Assembly: GCF_002355395.1 (NCBI RefSeq)
Contig: NZ_AP017315.1
Span: forward strand, 2,046,001 to 2,110,000
Origin: Microcella alkaliphila
GTDB lineage: Bacteria > Actinomycetota > Actinomycetes > Actinomycetales > Microbacteriaceae
Direction of reading: 5' to 3'
DNA length: 64,000 bases
In this document: positions 55,013 through 64,000 of the stretch, piece after piece
Layout of the letters: every line of letters begins with the position of its first letter
How positions within the stretch are numbered: position 1 is the stretch's first letter
Notes under the pieces: model-generated
Told to the model about the DNA's origin: nothing
Databases searched by the model: none
The model's input: the letters and a program-made list of their open reading frames with translations, nothing else
Program-made: the position numbers and the translations under genes

Positions 55013-56596
55013 TCACATCCGGAAGAGGCCGAAGCGCGGCTCGGGCAGCGGCGCGCGGCTGACGACGTCGAGGGCGAGGGCGAGCACGTGGCGGGTATCG
55101 GCCGGGTCGATGATTCCGTCGTCCCAGAGGCGGGCAGTGGCGTAGTAGGGGTTGCCCTGAGCCTCGTACTGGGCACGGATCGGGGCCTCGAACGCCTCCT
55201 GTTCGTCGGCCGGCCAGTCGTCGCCGAGCTGGTCGCGGCGCACGGTCGAGAGCACCTTCGCGGCCTGCTGGCCGCCCATGACCGAGATGCGGGCGTTCGG
55301 CCACATCCAGAGGAAGCGCGGCGAGTACGCCCGCCCGCACATCGAGTAATTGCCGGCGCCGAACGAGCCGCCGATCACGATGGTGAGCTTCGGCACACGC
55401 GTGGTGGCGACGGCGGTGACCATCTTCGCGCCGTGCTTGGCGATGCCGCCCGCCTCCGCGTCGCGGCCCACCATGAAGCCCGAAATGTTCTGCAGAAACA
55501 CGAGCGGGATGCCGCGCTGGTCGCACAGCTCGATGAAGTGCGCGCCCTTCATGGCCGACTCGCTAAACAGCACGCCGTTGTTGGCGACGATGCCGACCGG
55601 GTGACCCTCGATGCGCGCGAAGGCGGTGACCAGAGTCGTGCCGTAGTCGGGCTTGAACTCGCTGACCGAGCCGGCGTCGACGATGCGGTCGATGACGAGG
55701 TGCACGTCGTAGGGCGTCTGCACGTCGGCGGGCACGACGTCGAGCAGGGTCGCCGGGTCGTGGGCCGGCTCGTCGGCGGCGGCACTGACGGCCCACGCGG
55801 GCGCGCGCGGCGGCGGCAGGCTCGCGACAATGTCGCGCACGATCTCGAGCGCGTGGGTGTCGTCGTCGGCGAGGTGGTCGACGACGCCGGAGGTGCGCGC
55901 GTGCAGCTCGCCGCCGCCGAGCTCTTCGGCGCTGACGACCTCACCGATGGCGGCCTTTACGAGCGGCGGCCCGCCGAGAAAGATGGTGCCCTGCTCGCGC
56001 ACGATGACGGTCTCGTCGCTCATGGCGGGCACATATGCGCCACCCGCCGTGCACGATCCCATGACGCAGGCAATCTGCGCGATCCCTTCGGCGGATGCGC
56101 GTGCCTGGTTGAAGAAGATGCGCCCGAAATGGTCGCGGTCGGGAAACACCTCGTCTTGCAACGGAAGGAAGGCGCCACCCGAGTCGACGAGCGCGATCGC
56201 CGGAAGCCGGTTCTCGAGCGCGATCTCTTGCGCGCGCAGGTGCTTCTTCACGGTCAGCGGGAAGTAGGTGCCGCCCTTGACCGTCGCGTCGTTGGCGATG
56301 ACCATGACGGGCCTGCCGTGCACGAGCCCGATGCCCGTGATCAGCCCGGCGCCGGGAGCCTGCCCGTCGTAGAGGCCATCGGCGGCGAGCGGCGCGATCT
56401 CGAGGAAGGGGCTGCCCTCGTCGAGCAGCCGGTCAACCCGCTCGCGCGGCAGCAGCTTGCCGCGCTCCACGTGGCGCTGCCGCGACGACTCGCTGCCGCC
56501 GAGCGCCGTCTCAGCGAGCTTCGCGCGCAGCTCGGCGACGAGGTCGGCCATGGATGCGCGCGGCGCCTGGTCGGCAGACGTCTCAGCTGTCGTCAT
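55013..56596 (-). CDS. Acyl-CoA carboxylase carboxyltransferase subunit (methylcrotonyl-CoA carboxylase beta-like)
   Basis: A 527-residue carboxyltransferase with two crotonase-like lobes. [52 protein letters not shown] in part, and [21 protein letters not shown] are typical of MccB/AccD1. It transfers CO2 from biotin to the acyl-CoA. It is the first gene of the five-gene minus-strand operon, divergent from the TetR gene and its operators. Confidence 0.92.
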   Translation of the reverse strand: MTTAETSADQAPRASMADLVAELRAKLAETALGGSESSRQRHVERGKLLPRERVDRLLDEGSPFLEIAPLAADGLYDGQAPGAGLITGIGLVHGRPVMVIANDATVKGGTYFPLTVKKHLRAQEIALENRLPAIALVDSGGAFLPLQDEVFPDRDHFGRIFFNQARASAEGIAQIACVMGSCTAGGAYVPAMSDETVIVREQGTIFLGGPPLVKAAIGEVVSAEELGGGELHARTSGVVDHLADDDTHALEIVRDIVASLPPPRAPAWAVSAAADEPAHDPATLLDVVPADVQTPYDVHLVIDRIVDAGSVSEFKPDYGTTLVTAFARIEGHPVGIVANNGVLFSESAMKGAHFIELCDQRGIPLVFLQNISGFMVGRDAEAGGIAKHGAKMVTAVATTRVPKLTIVIGGSFGAGNYSMCGRAYSPRFLWMWPNARISVMGGQQAAKVLSTVRRDQLGDDWPADEQEAFEAPIRAQYEAQGNPYYATARLWDDGIIDPADTRHVLALALDVVSRAPLPEPRFGLFRM

Positions 56597-56642
56597 TGAC
56601 TGCCCATTTCGCTTGTGGCGGCGGGGCCGGTGATTCCGGTCG

Positions 56643-56684
56643 GTTAGCGGTGACTAACTGACCGAAATGTTAGTCACGACTAAC
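56643..56684. promoter_or_regulatory. Two tandem TetR operators, GTTAG-n6-CTAAC
   Basis: Two 16-bp palindromes of the same form lie at 56643-56658 and 56669-56684, starting 26 bp apart. The facing inner halves also form a larger perfect repeat, GTGACTAAC (56650-56658) with GTTAGTCAC (56669-56677). They sit in the 110-bp gap between the carboxylase operon and the TetR gene, the right one overlapping the likely -35 of the TetR promoter. Dual binding by the adjacent TetR protein is the natural reading. Confidence 0.78.
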
Positions 56685-56693
56685 TGGAATGTC

Positions 56694-56699
56694 TACACT
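56694..56699 (+). promoter_or_regulatory. -10 box for a leaderless TetR transcript
   Basis: TACACT ends 7 nt before ATG 56707, which supports that start over the upstream in-frame ATG 56689. Confidence 0.55.
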
Positions 56700-56706
56700 G
56701 GCGCAC

Positions 56707-57366
56707 ATGAGCATCGTCGTGTCGCGCGAGCAGGCCAAGGCCGAACGCCGCCGCGCCCTGCTCGCCGCCGCCGCCCGGCTGTTCGCCGAGCGCGGCTTCG
56801 AGCGCGTGTCACTCGACGACCTCGGCTCCGCCGTGGGCGTCAGCGGCCCCGCCGTCTACCGCCACTTCGCGGGCAAGCAGGCCGTGCTCGCCGCCCTGCT
56901 CGTCGACGCGAGCGCCGGCCTCCTCGACGGCGCGCGGGCGGTGCTCGCGGAACGCGACGCGGGCGCGGACGCGGACGCGGACGTGGACGCGGACGGCGAG
57001 TTTCCCCGCGACGGCGAGGCGAGCATCCGGGATGCGCGGGCTTCGCTGCGCGCGCTCGTCGCCTTCCACGTCGCCTTCGCCGTCGAGAACCCCGACGTCA
57101 TTCGCGTGCAGTCAGCCGACCTGGAGAGCCTCGCGGAAACAGACCGGCGCACCGTGCGGGGGCTGCAGCGGCAGTACGTCGAGCTGTGGGTCGACGTGCT
57201 CGAGGCGCTCCACCCCAACGACGCCCGGCCGCTCTTGCGCACCCGCGCCCACGCCGCCTTCGGCCTCATGAACTCGACGCCGCACAGCGCCCGCGGGGCC
57301 GCGCGCGACACCCGCGCGGTGCTGGCCGCGATGGCCGAAGCCGCCCTCAGCCCGGTGTCCGTCTAG
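56707..57366 (+). CDS. TetR/AcrR family regulator of the leucine degradation operon
   Basis: A 219-residue repressor. The N-terminal HTH is RRRALLAAAARLFAERGFE followed by LGSAVGVSGPAVYRHFAGK. The ligand domain carries a WHG-like core. An acidic insertion (DADADVDADGE), encoded by five GCGGAC-type hexamers at 56965-56994, lies after helix 5 and looks like slipped-strand expansion. It is divergent from the carboxylase operon and probably senses an acyl-CoA from it. Confidence 0.88.
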   Translation: MSIVVSREQAKAERRRALLAAAARLFAERGFERVSLDDLGSAVGVSGPAVYRHFAGKQAVLAALLVDASAGLLDGARAVLAERDAGADADADVDADGEFPRDGEASIRDARASLRALVAFHVAFAVENPDVIRVQSADLESLAETDRRTVRGLQRQYVELWVDVLEALHPNDARPLLRTRAHAAFGLMNSTPHSARGAARDTRAVLAAMAEAALSPVSV

Positions 57367-57409
57367 TCCCGAGCGCACCTGCACGTCACTTCCGCAACAC
57401 TGAGCGAAA

Positions 57410-57447
57410 GGTGCAAACCCGCACGTTCGAACGCGCGGTGTTGCACC
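57410..57447. terminator. Hairpin between TetR and the convergent small gene
   Basis: Arms 57410-57422 and 57435-57447 are 13 bp each with two mismatches. The 12-nt loop contains the perfect palindrome CGTTCGAACG. It is probably a bidirectional terminator. Confidence 0.6.
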
Positions 57448-57503
57448 AAACCTGTGGTGTTCCGATCGCGCGGGACGCGAGACGCACGGCGCTCGGCGAG
57501 CCC

Positions 57504-57689
57504 TTAGTCGCCGTCGGCACCGTCGAGAGTGGACAGCCCCGCGCCCGACTCCGCCTCAGAGGGCTCCGGCGCGGCGATGAGCGTCACCGATTCGGCATGA
57601 ACCGCCCCGCCCGCTGGCAACTGCGCCTCGCGGAGAGCCCGATCAATCGCCGCCGCCAGTTCGGCGGTCGTGTCGTTGTGCTCGGTCAT
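57504..57689 (-). CDS. Small acidic hypothetical protein
   Basis: A 61-residue soluble protein with an N-terminal helix (TAELAAAIDRALREAQL) and an acidic end. No family is recognised. It starts 44 bp after the stop of the CNNM gene on the same strand and may be the last gene of that operon. Support is only a start codon, helix-like composition and position. Confidence 0.5.
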   Translation of the reverse strand: MTEHNDTTAELAAAIDRALREAQLPAGGAVHAESVTLIAAPEPSEAESGAGLSTLDGADGD

Positions 57690-57733
57690 GACGTCACGCT
57701 ACGCCTCCCCCGGCGGCGGCGCCAGGGCGCCGC

Positions 57734-58747
57734 TCAGCCGAAGTGGCGGCGGCGAGTGGCGTCCTGTACCTCGCCGACGAGCTCTTCGAGGATGTCTTCG
57801 AGGAAGAGCACGCCGACGGTCTGCCCCTCAGCGTCGACCGAGCGCGCGAGATGCGAGCCGGAGCGGCGCATGAGGGCGAGCGCGTCTTCGAGCTCGGCGC
57901 TCGCGAGAATCGACACGAGTCGGCGAATGCGCTTCGGCGGCACGGGATCGTCGAACTCGTCCTCGGGCAGGTCGATGATGTCCTTCAGGTGCAGGTAGCC
58001 GGTCGGCTCGCCGGCCTCGTCGACGAGCGGGTAGCGGCTGAAGCCGCGCTGGGCGACGCCGCGTTCGACGTCGAGGGCCGACGCGTCCTCCGGCAGGGTG
58101 ACCAGAGCATCCATGGGGACGCCGAGCGTGCCCGTCGCGTCGGTGAGCAGGCCTTCACGGGTTGACTGCTTCACGATCGTCGCCACCTCGTCGAGCGTGT
58201 AGGTGCTGGTCGCCTCGTCTTTCGGCTCGACGCCGCACAGGCGCAGGATGCCGTTGGCGATCGCGTTGAGGCTCCAGATGACGGGGGCGAAGATGCGGGC
58301 GACGGTCACGAGCGGCGGAGCGAGAATGAGCACGGCCCGGGTCGGCAGCGAGAACGACAGGTTCTTCGGCACCATTTCGCCGAGCACGACGTGCAGGAAC
58401 GACACGATCAGCAGGGCGATGATGAACGCGATCGTTGATACGACCTCGGGCGGAAGGCCGGTCAGACTGATCGGAATCTCCAGGATGTGGTGGATCGCCG
58501 GTTCGGACACGTTCAAGATCAGCAGCGAGCAGACCGTGATGCCGAGCTGGCTCGTCGCGAGCATGAGGGTCGCGCGTTCCATCGCCCAGAGCGCGGTCTT
58601 CGCGGCTCGGGAGCCCGCCTCGGCGCGCGGCTCGATCTGCGAGCGCTTGGCTGAGATGACCGCGAACTCGGCGCCCACGAAGAAGGCGTTGCCCGCGAGG
58701 AGCACGACGAGCCAGACGAGGCCCCACCAGTCCGCTGACGTGATCAC
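57734..58747 (-). CDS. CNNM/CorC (HlyC) family transporter-like protein
   Basis: A 337-residue protein with the DUF21/CNNM membrane domain in the first 140 residues (NAFFVGAEFAVISAKRSQIE, LGITVCSLLILNV, LGEMVPKNLSF) and a CBS pair after that; no CorC-HlyC C-terminal domain is present. CNNM proteins handle Mg2+ export or its regulation. It overlaps the preceding, frameshifted paralog by four bases. The order guaB1, CNNM, CNNM matches mycobacterial Rv1843c-Rv1842c-Rv1841c. Confidence 0.9.
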   Translation of the reverse strand: MITSADWWGLVWLVVLLAGNAFFVGAEFAVISAKRSQIEPRAEAGSRAAKTALWAMERATLMLATSQLGITVCSLLILNVSEPAIHHILEIPISLTGLPPEVVSTIAFIIALLIVSFLHVVLGEMVPKNLSFSLPTRAVLILAPPLVTVARIFAPVIWSLNAIANGILRLCGVEPKDEATSTYTLDEVATIVKQSTREGLLTDATGTLGVPMDALVTLPEDASALDVERGVAQRGFSRYPLVDEAGEPTGYLHLKDIIDLPEDEFDDPVPPKRIRRLVSILASAELEDALALMRRSGSHLARSVDAEGQTVGVLFLEDILEELVGEVQDATRRRHFG

Positions 58748-59918
58748 AAGGCGCCTCCCGCCGACGGGGCGTCCACCGCGACCGGTGTGAAGCGCACGCG
58801 GTCGATGCGGCGACCGTCGAGCCGTTCGACGCGGAATACGCCGGCGTCGATCTGCACGGTGTCGCCGACGCGCGGCAGGCGACCCAGTTCGGCCATGAGC
58901 CAGCCGGCTACCGTCTCCCAGGGACCGTCCTCGGGCACGGTCACGCCAGCGCGGTCGGCCAGCTCGTCGGGGCGCAGGATGCCCGGAAACGTCAGCCAGT
59001 CACGGGCGCGAACGACGTCCACGACCGCCCGATCGTGTTCGTCGGCGACCTCACCGACGAGCTCCTCGACGAGATCCTCGACGAGATCCTCGAGCGTCGC
59101 GACGCCGGCCGTGCCGCCGTACTCTTCGAACGACTCACCGACGACGGGGAAGCGCGAGTGGCCGGTACGCCGCGCCAGCTCGATGATGTCGACCGCGCTG
59201 TCGCCACGCTCGACGCTCTCGATGCGCGGGCGCGGCGTCATGACGTCTTGTGCTGTCAACTGCGAAAAGGCAAGGGTGCGCGACAAGAGCGTCGCCGTGC
59301 CCGCCTCGAGCAGGCCGTGCTGCGCCGAGCGGCGCACGAGCGACGACAACTCTTCGGCGGTGCGGGCACCACTCAGCCCTTCCTTCGGGTCGATGCCCAT
59401 CGCCCGCAGGATGCGGTTCGCCGTGCCGTTGAGCACGCGGATCGCGGGACGGAAAACGGTCGTGAACAGCCACTGGAACGGGATGACGACCTTCGCCGTC
59501 TGTCGCGGCAGCGCGAGCGCGAAGTTCTTCGGCACCAATTCGCCGACGATCATCGACAGCAGCGTCGCGATGACGATCGCGGTGACCGACCCGACGGGGC
59601 GCACGGCGCCCTCGGGAACGCCGATCGCGAGCAGGGGGCCTGCGAGCAGCCGCGAAATGGCCGGCTCCATCGTGTAGCCGGTCAGGAGTGTGGTCAGCGT
59701 GATGCCGAGCTGCGCGCTCGACAGGTGCGTCGAGGTGACCTGAGCGCGGCGATCGTCATGCCCAGCCGGGTCTCGCCCCGCTCGCGGCGAGCCTCCAGCT
59801 CAGACCGGTCGAGGTTGACGAGCGCGAACTCGCTCGCGACGAACAGGCCGGTACCGATGGTCAGCACGACCCCGATGCCGAGCAGAAGCCATTCGCCGCC
59901 GAGTAACTCAGCGCCCAC
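58744..59918 (-). pseudogene. CNNM/CorC family gene with a one-base frameshift
   Basis: The N-terminal part (from 59918: FVASEFALVNLDRSELE, LGMTIAALR) and the C-terminal part (VTSTHLSSAQLGITL, GYTMEPAIS, VGELVPKNFAL, CBS pair and CorC domain) are in different frames. They join as expected for the family if one base is added near 59741. The length 1175 is one short of a multiple of three. The full protein would be about 391 residues. It is either a disrupted gene or a sequencing error. ATG at 59670 could still give a C-terminal product lacking the first helices. Confidence 0.85.
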
Positions 59919-59992
59919 GGGTGTCCCTCAGTACGTCGAGGGTGGCGGTAGACGGAGGCTCCATGGTGCTGATGAGCATAGGTGTGCTCGAG

Positions 59993-61432
59993 CTACCAGG
60001 AGACGGGCAACGCCTTGCCCTCTTCGTAGCCGGCCGCCGACTGCACGCCCACCACCGCGCGCTCGTGGAACTCGGGCAGCGTCGCGGCACCCGCGTAGGT
60101 CATCGAGCTGCGCAGCCCCGAGGTGATCATGTCGAGCAGGTCGTCGAGGCTCGGGCGCTGCGGGTCGAGGTAGATGCGTGACGACGAAATACCCTCGGCA
60201 AACAGCGTCTTCTTCGCGCGCTCGAACGCGTCGAGGCGTCGGAAGCGCTGCTCGACCGCCTTCGTCGACGCCATACCCCACGAACTCTTGAACCAGCGAC
60301 CACTCTCATCGCTTTCGATCTCGCCGGGCGCCTCAAGGGTGCCGGCGAACCACGAGCCGATCATGACGGCGGATGCACCGGCGGCGAGCGCGAGGGCCAC
60401 GTCCCGCGGGTAGCGCACTCCCCCGTCAGCCCAGACGCGCGCCCCCAGCTCGCGCGCGGCCGCCGCCGTTTCGAGCACGGCCGAGAACTGAGGTCGCCCG
60501 ACGGCGGTCATCATGCGCGTCGTGCACATGGCGCCCGGCCCCACCCCGACCTTGAGGATGTTTGCCCCGGCCTCCACGAGGTCGCGCACCGCGTCGGCCG
60601 TCACGATGTTGCCGGCGACGATCGGCACCCCGAGGTCGCGGGCGGAGACCGCACGCAGTGCGCTCAGCATCTGCTCCTGGTGGCCGTGAGCCGTGTCGAG
60701 CACGAGAACGTCGACGCCGGCCTGCACGAGGGCGGCGGCCCGCTCGGCGGGGTCACCATTCACCCCGACTGCCGCGGCGACACGCAAACGGCCGTGAGCA
60801 TCCACCGCCGGCGTGTACAGCGTCGCCCGCACGGCGCTGCGCGCACTCAGCGAGCCGACGATGCGCCCGTGGTGGCGCACGGCGACCGCGTCAGCGCCGG
60901 CCGCATCGATCAGGTCGAAGGCGGTGCGCGCATCCGTGACGTCTTCGTCGTCGATCGACGGGACGGGGTCGCCGACGAGATCGCCGATGACAGCGTCCGG
61001 CAAGGCGTGCCGCAGGCGCGCAGCCGGGATGCACGTGGTCGGCTCGCCGTCGGAATCGACGATCGTGACGAGGGCCCCCTCCGTGTCGGGCACGCGCCGT
61101 CGGGCCTCGGCGACCGACGTCTCACGGGTCACGGTGATAAGCGGGTCGAGCATCGTGGGCGCGGCCTTGACCTCGCGGATGGCGGCGTCGAGCTCCTGCA
61201 GCGGAAGGTCCTGCGGCAGCACGCCGAGGCCGCCACGACGGGCGAGGGCTGCGGCGAGACGCGAGCCGGTGACCGACGTCATGTTGGCCGCGACGATCGG
61301 AGTCTTCAGCCCGGCCGGGTCGTCCACAGTGAGGTCGACGCTGAGCCGGCTGCCGGCAGCCGAACGCTGCGGCGTCAAGAAGACGTCGGAGTAGGTCAGG
61401 TCATGGACGGGGGTCTCGTTCGCAAAGCGCAC
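59993..61432 (-). CDS. guaB1: GuaB1 family IMP dehydrogenase-related protein (GMP reductase type)
   Basis: A 479-residue IMPDH/GMPR-fold protein. A TIM barrel is interrupted by a CBS pair at about 95-210, and the catalytic Cys lies in [13 protein letters not shown]. GuaB1 of mycobacteria has been shown to be a GMP reductase rather than an IMP dehydrogenase, and this protein has the same layout. It would convert GMP to IMP with NADPH. The GTG start at 61432 lies 6 nt after a TACCGT box on the minus strand. It is followed by two CNNM genes as in mycobacteria. Confidence 0.9.
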   Translation of the reverse strand: MRFANETPVHDLTYSDVFLTPQRSAAGSRLSVDLTVDDPAGLKTPIVAANMTSVTGSRLAAALARRGGLGVLPQDLPLQELDAAIREVKAAPTMLDPLITVTRETSVAEARRRVPDTEGALVTIVDSDGEPTTCIPAARLRHALPDAVIGDLVGDPVPSIDDEDVTDARTAFDLIDAAGADAVAVRHHGRIVGSLSARSAVRATLYTPAVDAHGRLRVAAAVGVNGDPAERAAALVQAGVDVLVLDTAHGHQEQMLSALRAVSARDLGVPIVAGNIVTADAVRDLVEAGANILKVGVGPGAMCTTRMMTAVGRPQFSAVLETAAAARELGARVWADGGVRYPRDVALALAAGASAVMIGSWFAGTLEAPGEIESDESGRWFKSSWGMASTKAVEQRFRRLDAFERAKKTLFAEGISSSRIYLDPQRPSLDDLLDMITSGLRSSMTYAGAATLPEFHERAVVGVQSAAGYEEGKALPVSW

Positions 61433-61586
61433 GCGTCAACGGTACAAGCCCGCGGATGCGCGCCCACAGCCCCAGCGGCATCGAGCGTTTGCTCCGGCGC
61501 AAGGCGTTACGCTTGAGCGGTGCCGCCATCGTCGGCGGCGCGTCGAGAATTAACCCTCCAGCAGAAGCGAAAGTGGGCGGTCGGCT

Positions 61587-64000
61587 GTGTCAAGCCACGT
61601 GTCCGGTACGGGTGCCGAGGGCGGCGCCTCCGGTGAGTTCGGTGCTAACGAATGGCTCGTCGATGAGCTGTACGAGCAGTACCGCGAGAACAAAGAGTCG
61701 GTCGACCCCTCGTGGTGGCCGATCCTCGAAAAGTACGAGCAGTCGTCCACCGAGCGCGCGACCGCGAGCGCCCCGACCGCTGTCGCGGTTGCGGAGGCCA
61801 CACCGGTGACAGCCACCACGGTCACCGGCGACGACCCCACGACGGCGCTGCCCAGCGCGTCGACGGGCGGCTCGGTCAGCATCGGCTCGGCGCCCGTGAC
61901 GGGCAGCCAGCCGATCGCGAAGACGACGGCGCGTGCCCCGCAGCCGCAGCCGATTCCCGCGCAGGCCCCCGCGACGGCGCCCGCCCCCGTCGTCGACGAG
62001 GAGGCGGCCGAGAAGCAGGACGAGGTCACAGCCCTGCGCGGCATGGCGAAGACGCTGGCGACGAACATGGATGCGTCGCTCACGGTTCCGACGGCAACCA
62101 GCGTTCGCACGATCCCCGCCAAGCTGATGATCGACAACCGCATCGTCATCAACAACCACCTGAAGCGTGCCCGCGGCGGCAAGGTGTCATTCACCCACCT
62201 GATCGCGTGGGCCATGGTGCGGGCACTGCGCGAGTTCCCGAGCCAGAACGTCTATTACGACGAGCACGACGGCAAGCCGGTGGTCGTGACGCCGGCCCAC
62301 ATCAACCTCGGCATCGCGATCGATATCCCGAAGCCCGACGGCACGCGGGCCCTGCTGGTTCCCGGCATCAAGAAGACCGAGTCGATGACGTTCGGCGAGT
62401 TCCACGCCGCCTACGAAGACGTCGTCAAGCGCGCCCGTGACAACAAGCTCGCCGCCGCCGACTTCCAGGGCAACACGATCTCGCTCACGAACCCGGGCGG
62501 CATCGGCACCGTGCACTCGGTGCCGCGCCTCATGAAGGGCCAGGGCGCCATCATCGGCGCGGGCGCTCTCGAGTACCCCGCCGAGTTCCAGGGCATGTCG
62601 CAGGCGACTCTCGCCGAGCTGGGTGTCGGCAAGACGATCACGCTGACGAGCACCTACGACCACCGCGTCATCCAGGGCGCCGGCAGCGGCGAGTTCCTGA
62701 AGAAGGTGCACGAGCTGCTGATCGGTCAGCGCGATTTCTACGAAGAGATCTTCGCCGACCTGCGCATCCCGTACGACCCGATTCACTGGGCGCAAGACAT
62801 TCACGTTGACCTCGCCGACGAGGTCAACAAGACGGCGCGCGTTCACGAGCTGATCAACTCGTTCCGGGTGCGCGGGCACATGATGGCCGACGTCGACCCG
62901 CTCGCCTACCAGCAGCGCAGCCACCCCGACCTCGACATCTCGAGCCACGGCCTCACCTTCTGGGACCTCGACCGCGAGTTCGTCACCGGCGGCTTCGGGG
63001 GCAAGCGCACGATGTTGCTGCGCGAGATTCTCGGTGTGCTGCGCGACACGTACTGCCGCACGGTGGGCATCGAGTACATGCACATCCAAGACCCCGAGCA
63101 GCGACGCTGGTTCCAGACGCGGCTCGAGAAGCCGTACCAGAAGCCGACGCACGATGAGCAGATACGCATCCTGGGCAAGCTCAACCAGGCCGAGGCGTTC
63201 GAAACCTTCCTGCAGACGAAGTACGTCGGCCAGAAGCGCTTCAGCCTCGAGGGTGGCGAGTCGCTGATTCCGCTGCTTGACGAGGTCGTGCAGCAGGCTG
63301 CCGACAATGAGCTCGACGAGGTCGCCATCGGCATGGCGCACCGCGGTCGCCTCAACGTGCTCGCCAACATCGCGGGCAAGACCTACGGCCAGATCTTCCG
63401 CGAGTTCGAGGGCACGCAAGATCCCCGCAACGTGCAGGGCTCGGGTGACGTCAAGTACCACCTCGGTACGCAGGGCACCTTCACGTCAGCGAGCGGCAAA
63501 GAGATCGAGGTGTACCTCGCCGCGAACCCCTCGCACCTTGAGGCGGTCAATGGCGTGCTCGAGGGCATCGTCCGGGCGAAGCAAGACCGCAAGGGCGACG
63601 GCAAGTTCGGCACGCTGCCCGTGCTGGTACACGGCGACGCGGCCATGGCCGGTCAGGGTGTTGTCGTCGAGACCCTGCAGCTGTCGCAACTGCGCGGCTA
63701 CCGCACCGGCGGCACCGTTCACGTCGTCGTCAACAACCAGGTGGGCTTCACCACGCCCCCCGGTGAGGCTCGGTCGTCGATTTACTCGACCGACGTCGCG
63801 AAGACCATCCAGGCTCCGATCTTTCACGTGAACGGCGACGACCCCGAAGCGGTCGTGCGCGTCGCCGAGATCGCGTTCGCCTACCGCCAAGAGTTCAAGC
63901 GCGACGTGATCATCGACCTCGTGTGCTACCGTCGCCGCGGCCACAACGAGGGCGACGACCCGTCGATGACGCAACCGCTCATGTACAACCTCATCGAGGC
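61587..64000 (+). CDS. kgd: Multifunctional 2-oxoglutarate decarboxylase/dehydrogenase E1-succinyltransferase (Kgd), 5' part
   Basis: The frame from GTG 61587 is open to the window end, giving 804 residues of about 1250. The N-terminal helical segment ([25 protein letters not shown]) and an Ala/Pro linker (about 50-140) precede an E2-type acyltransferase domain with DHRVIQGA near residue 358. Then come the E1 parts with [23 protein letters not shown] and the start of the thiamine diphosphate region ([10 protein letters not shown]). It works in the TCA cycle at the 2-oxoglutarate step with E3. A TACGCT box at 61508-61513 may be the -10. GTG 61599 is an alternative start. The rest lies outside the window. 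Confidence 0.95.
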   Translation, partial: MSSHVSGTGAEGGASGEFGANEWLVDELYEQYRENKESVDPSWWPILEKYEQSSTERATASAPTAVAVAEATPVTATTVTGDDPTTALPSASTGGSVSIGSAPVTGSQPIAKTTARAPQPQPIPAQAPATAPAPVVDEEAAEKQDEVTALRGMAKTLATNMDASLTVPTATSVRTIPAKLMIDNRIVINNHLKRARGGKVSFTHLIAWAMVRALREFPSQNVYYDEHDGKPVVVTPAHINLGIAIDIPKPDGTRALLVPGIKKTESMTFGEFHAAYEDVVKRARDNKLAAADFQGNTISLTNPGGIGTVHSVPRLMKGQGAIIGAGALEYPAEFQGMSQATLAELGVGKTITLTSTYDHRVIQGAGSGEFLKKVHELLIGQRDFYEEIFADLRIPYDPIHWAQDIHVDLADEVNKTARVHELINSFRVRGHMMADVDPLAYQQRSHPDLDISSHGLTFWDLDREFVTGGFGGKRTMLLREILGVLRDTYCRTVGIEYMHIQDPEQRRWFQTRLEKPYQKPTHDEQIRILGKLNQAEAFETFLQTKYVGQKRFSLEGGESLIPLLDEVVQQAADNELDEVAIGMAHRGRLNVLANIAGKTYGQIFREFEGTQDPRNVQGSGDVKYHLGTQGTFTSASGKEIEVYLAANPSHLEAVNGVLEGIVRAKQDRKGDGKFGTLPVLVHGDAAMAGQGVVVETLQLSQLRGYRTGGTVHVVVNNQVGFTTPPGEARSSIYSTDVAKTIQAPIFHVNGDDPEAVVRVAEIAFAYRQEFKRDVIIDLVCYRRRGHNEGDDPSMTQPLMYNLIE

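Overview
The window is a 64 kb piece of a high-GC actinobacterial chromosome, most likely from a member of the Microbacteriaceae. The support is: a fused Kgd-type oxoglutarate decarboxylase/dehydrogenase, a tig-clpP1-clpP2-clpX locus, a GuaB1/CNNM locus and a leucine-catabolic locus that match mycobacterial gene orders, an Eis-like acetyltransferase, Nei2, DUF2510 and SCO7613-type proteins, and many start codons placed 6-8 nt after a TAnnnT box (leaderless transcripts). The assignment below phylum is inference from recall, not from a search.

Layout. 0-7.5 kb: end of an MFS transporter, an archaeal-type valS, a GNAT protein, a wHTH repressor with a coupled small membrane protein and a strong operator, an M3 peptidase and a very Met/Cys-rich copper-storage-like protein. 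7.5-11.2 kb: Eis-like acetyltransferase, a membrane protein and BenE. 11.3-19.2 kb: a minus-strand alpha-glucoside operon (ROK repressor, two permeases, solute-binding lipoprotein, GH15, GH31) with a promoter/operator but no ATPase gene. 19.3-22.1 kb: a PNPOx-like enzyme and an alpha/beta hydrolase pseudogene split by a complete IS256-family element with 8-bp target duplications. 22.2-28.8 kb: clpX, then a divergent copper-handling trio (membrane protein, YcnI, CopC), then clpP2, clpP1, tig and tRNA-Pro. 28.9-36.5 kb: tRNA-Gly whose 3' end is duplicated 150 bp downstream, an ECF sigma factor with a membrane partner, a giant SCO7613-type membrane protein, and Dps.

36.5-49.6 kb: amidohydrolase, PaiB-like protein, Nei2, RpiB, SDR, cupin/FAD oxidoreductase pair, amylosucrase, aminopeptidase N, MscS, GlbO, DUF2510 protein. 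49.5-57.4 kb: NmrA-like protein, then a leucine/isovalerate degradation operon (carboxyltransferase, biotin carboxylase, acyl-CoA dehydrogenase, MaoC, CitE-like lyase) divergent from a TetR regulator with two tandem operators. 57.4-64 kb: a small protein, two CNNM/CorC-type proteins (one frameshifted), GuaB1, and the first two thirds of kgd.

No CRISPR array, phage module or clearly new defence or biosynthetic system was seen. The best leads are the Met/Cys-rich protein, the copper genes lodged inside the Clp locus together with an unnamed His-rich membrane protein, the tandem operators, several long nested inverted repeats in gene gaps, the tRNA-Gly 3' duplication, and two probable decaying genes.
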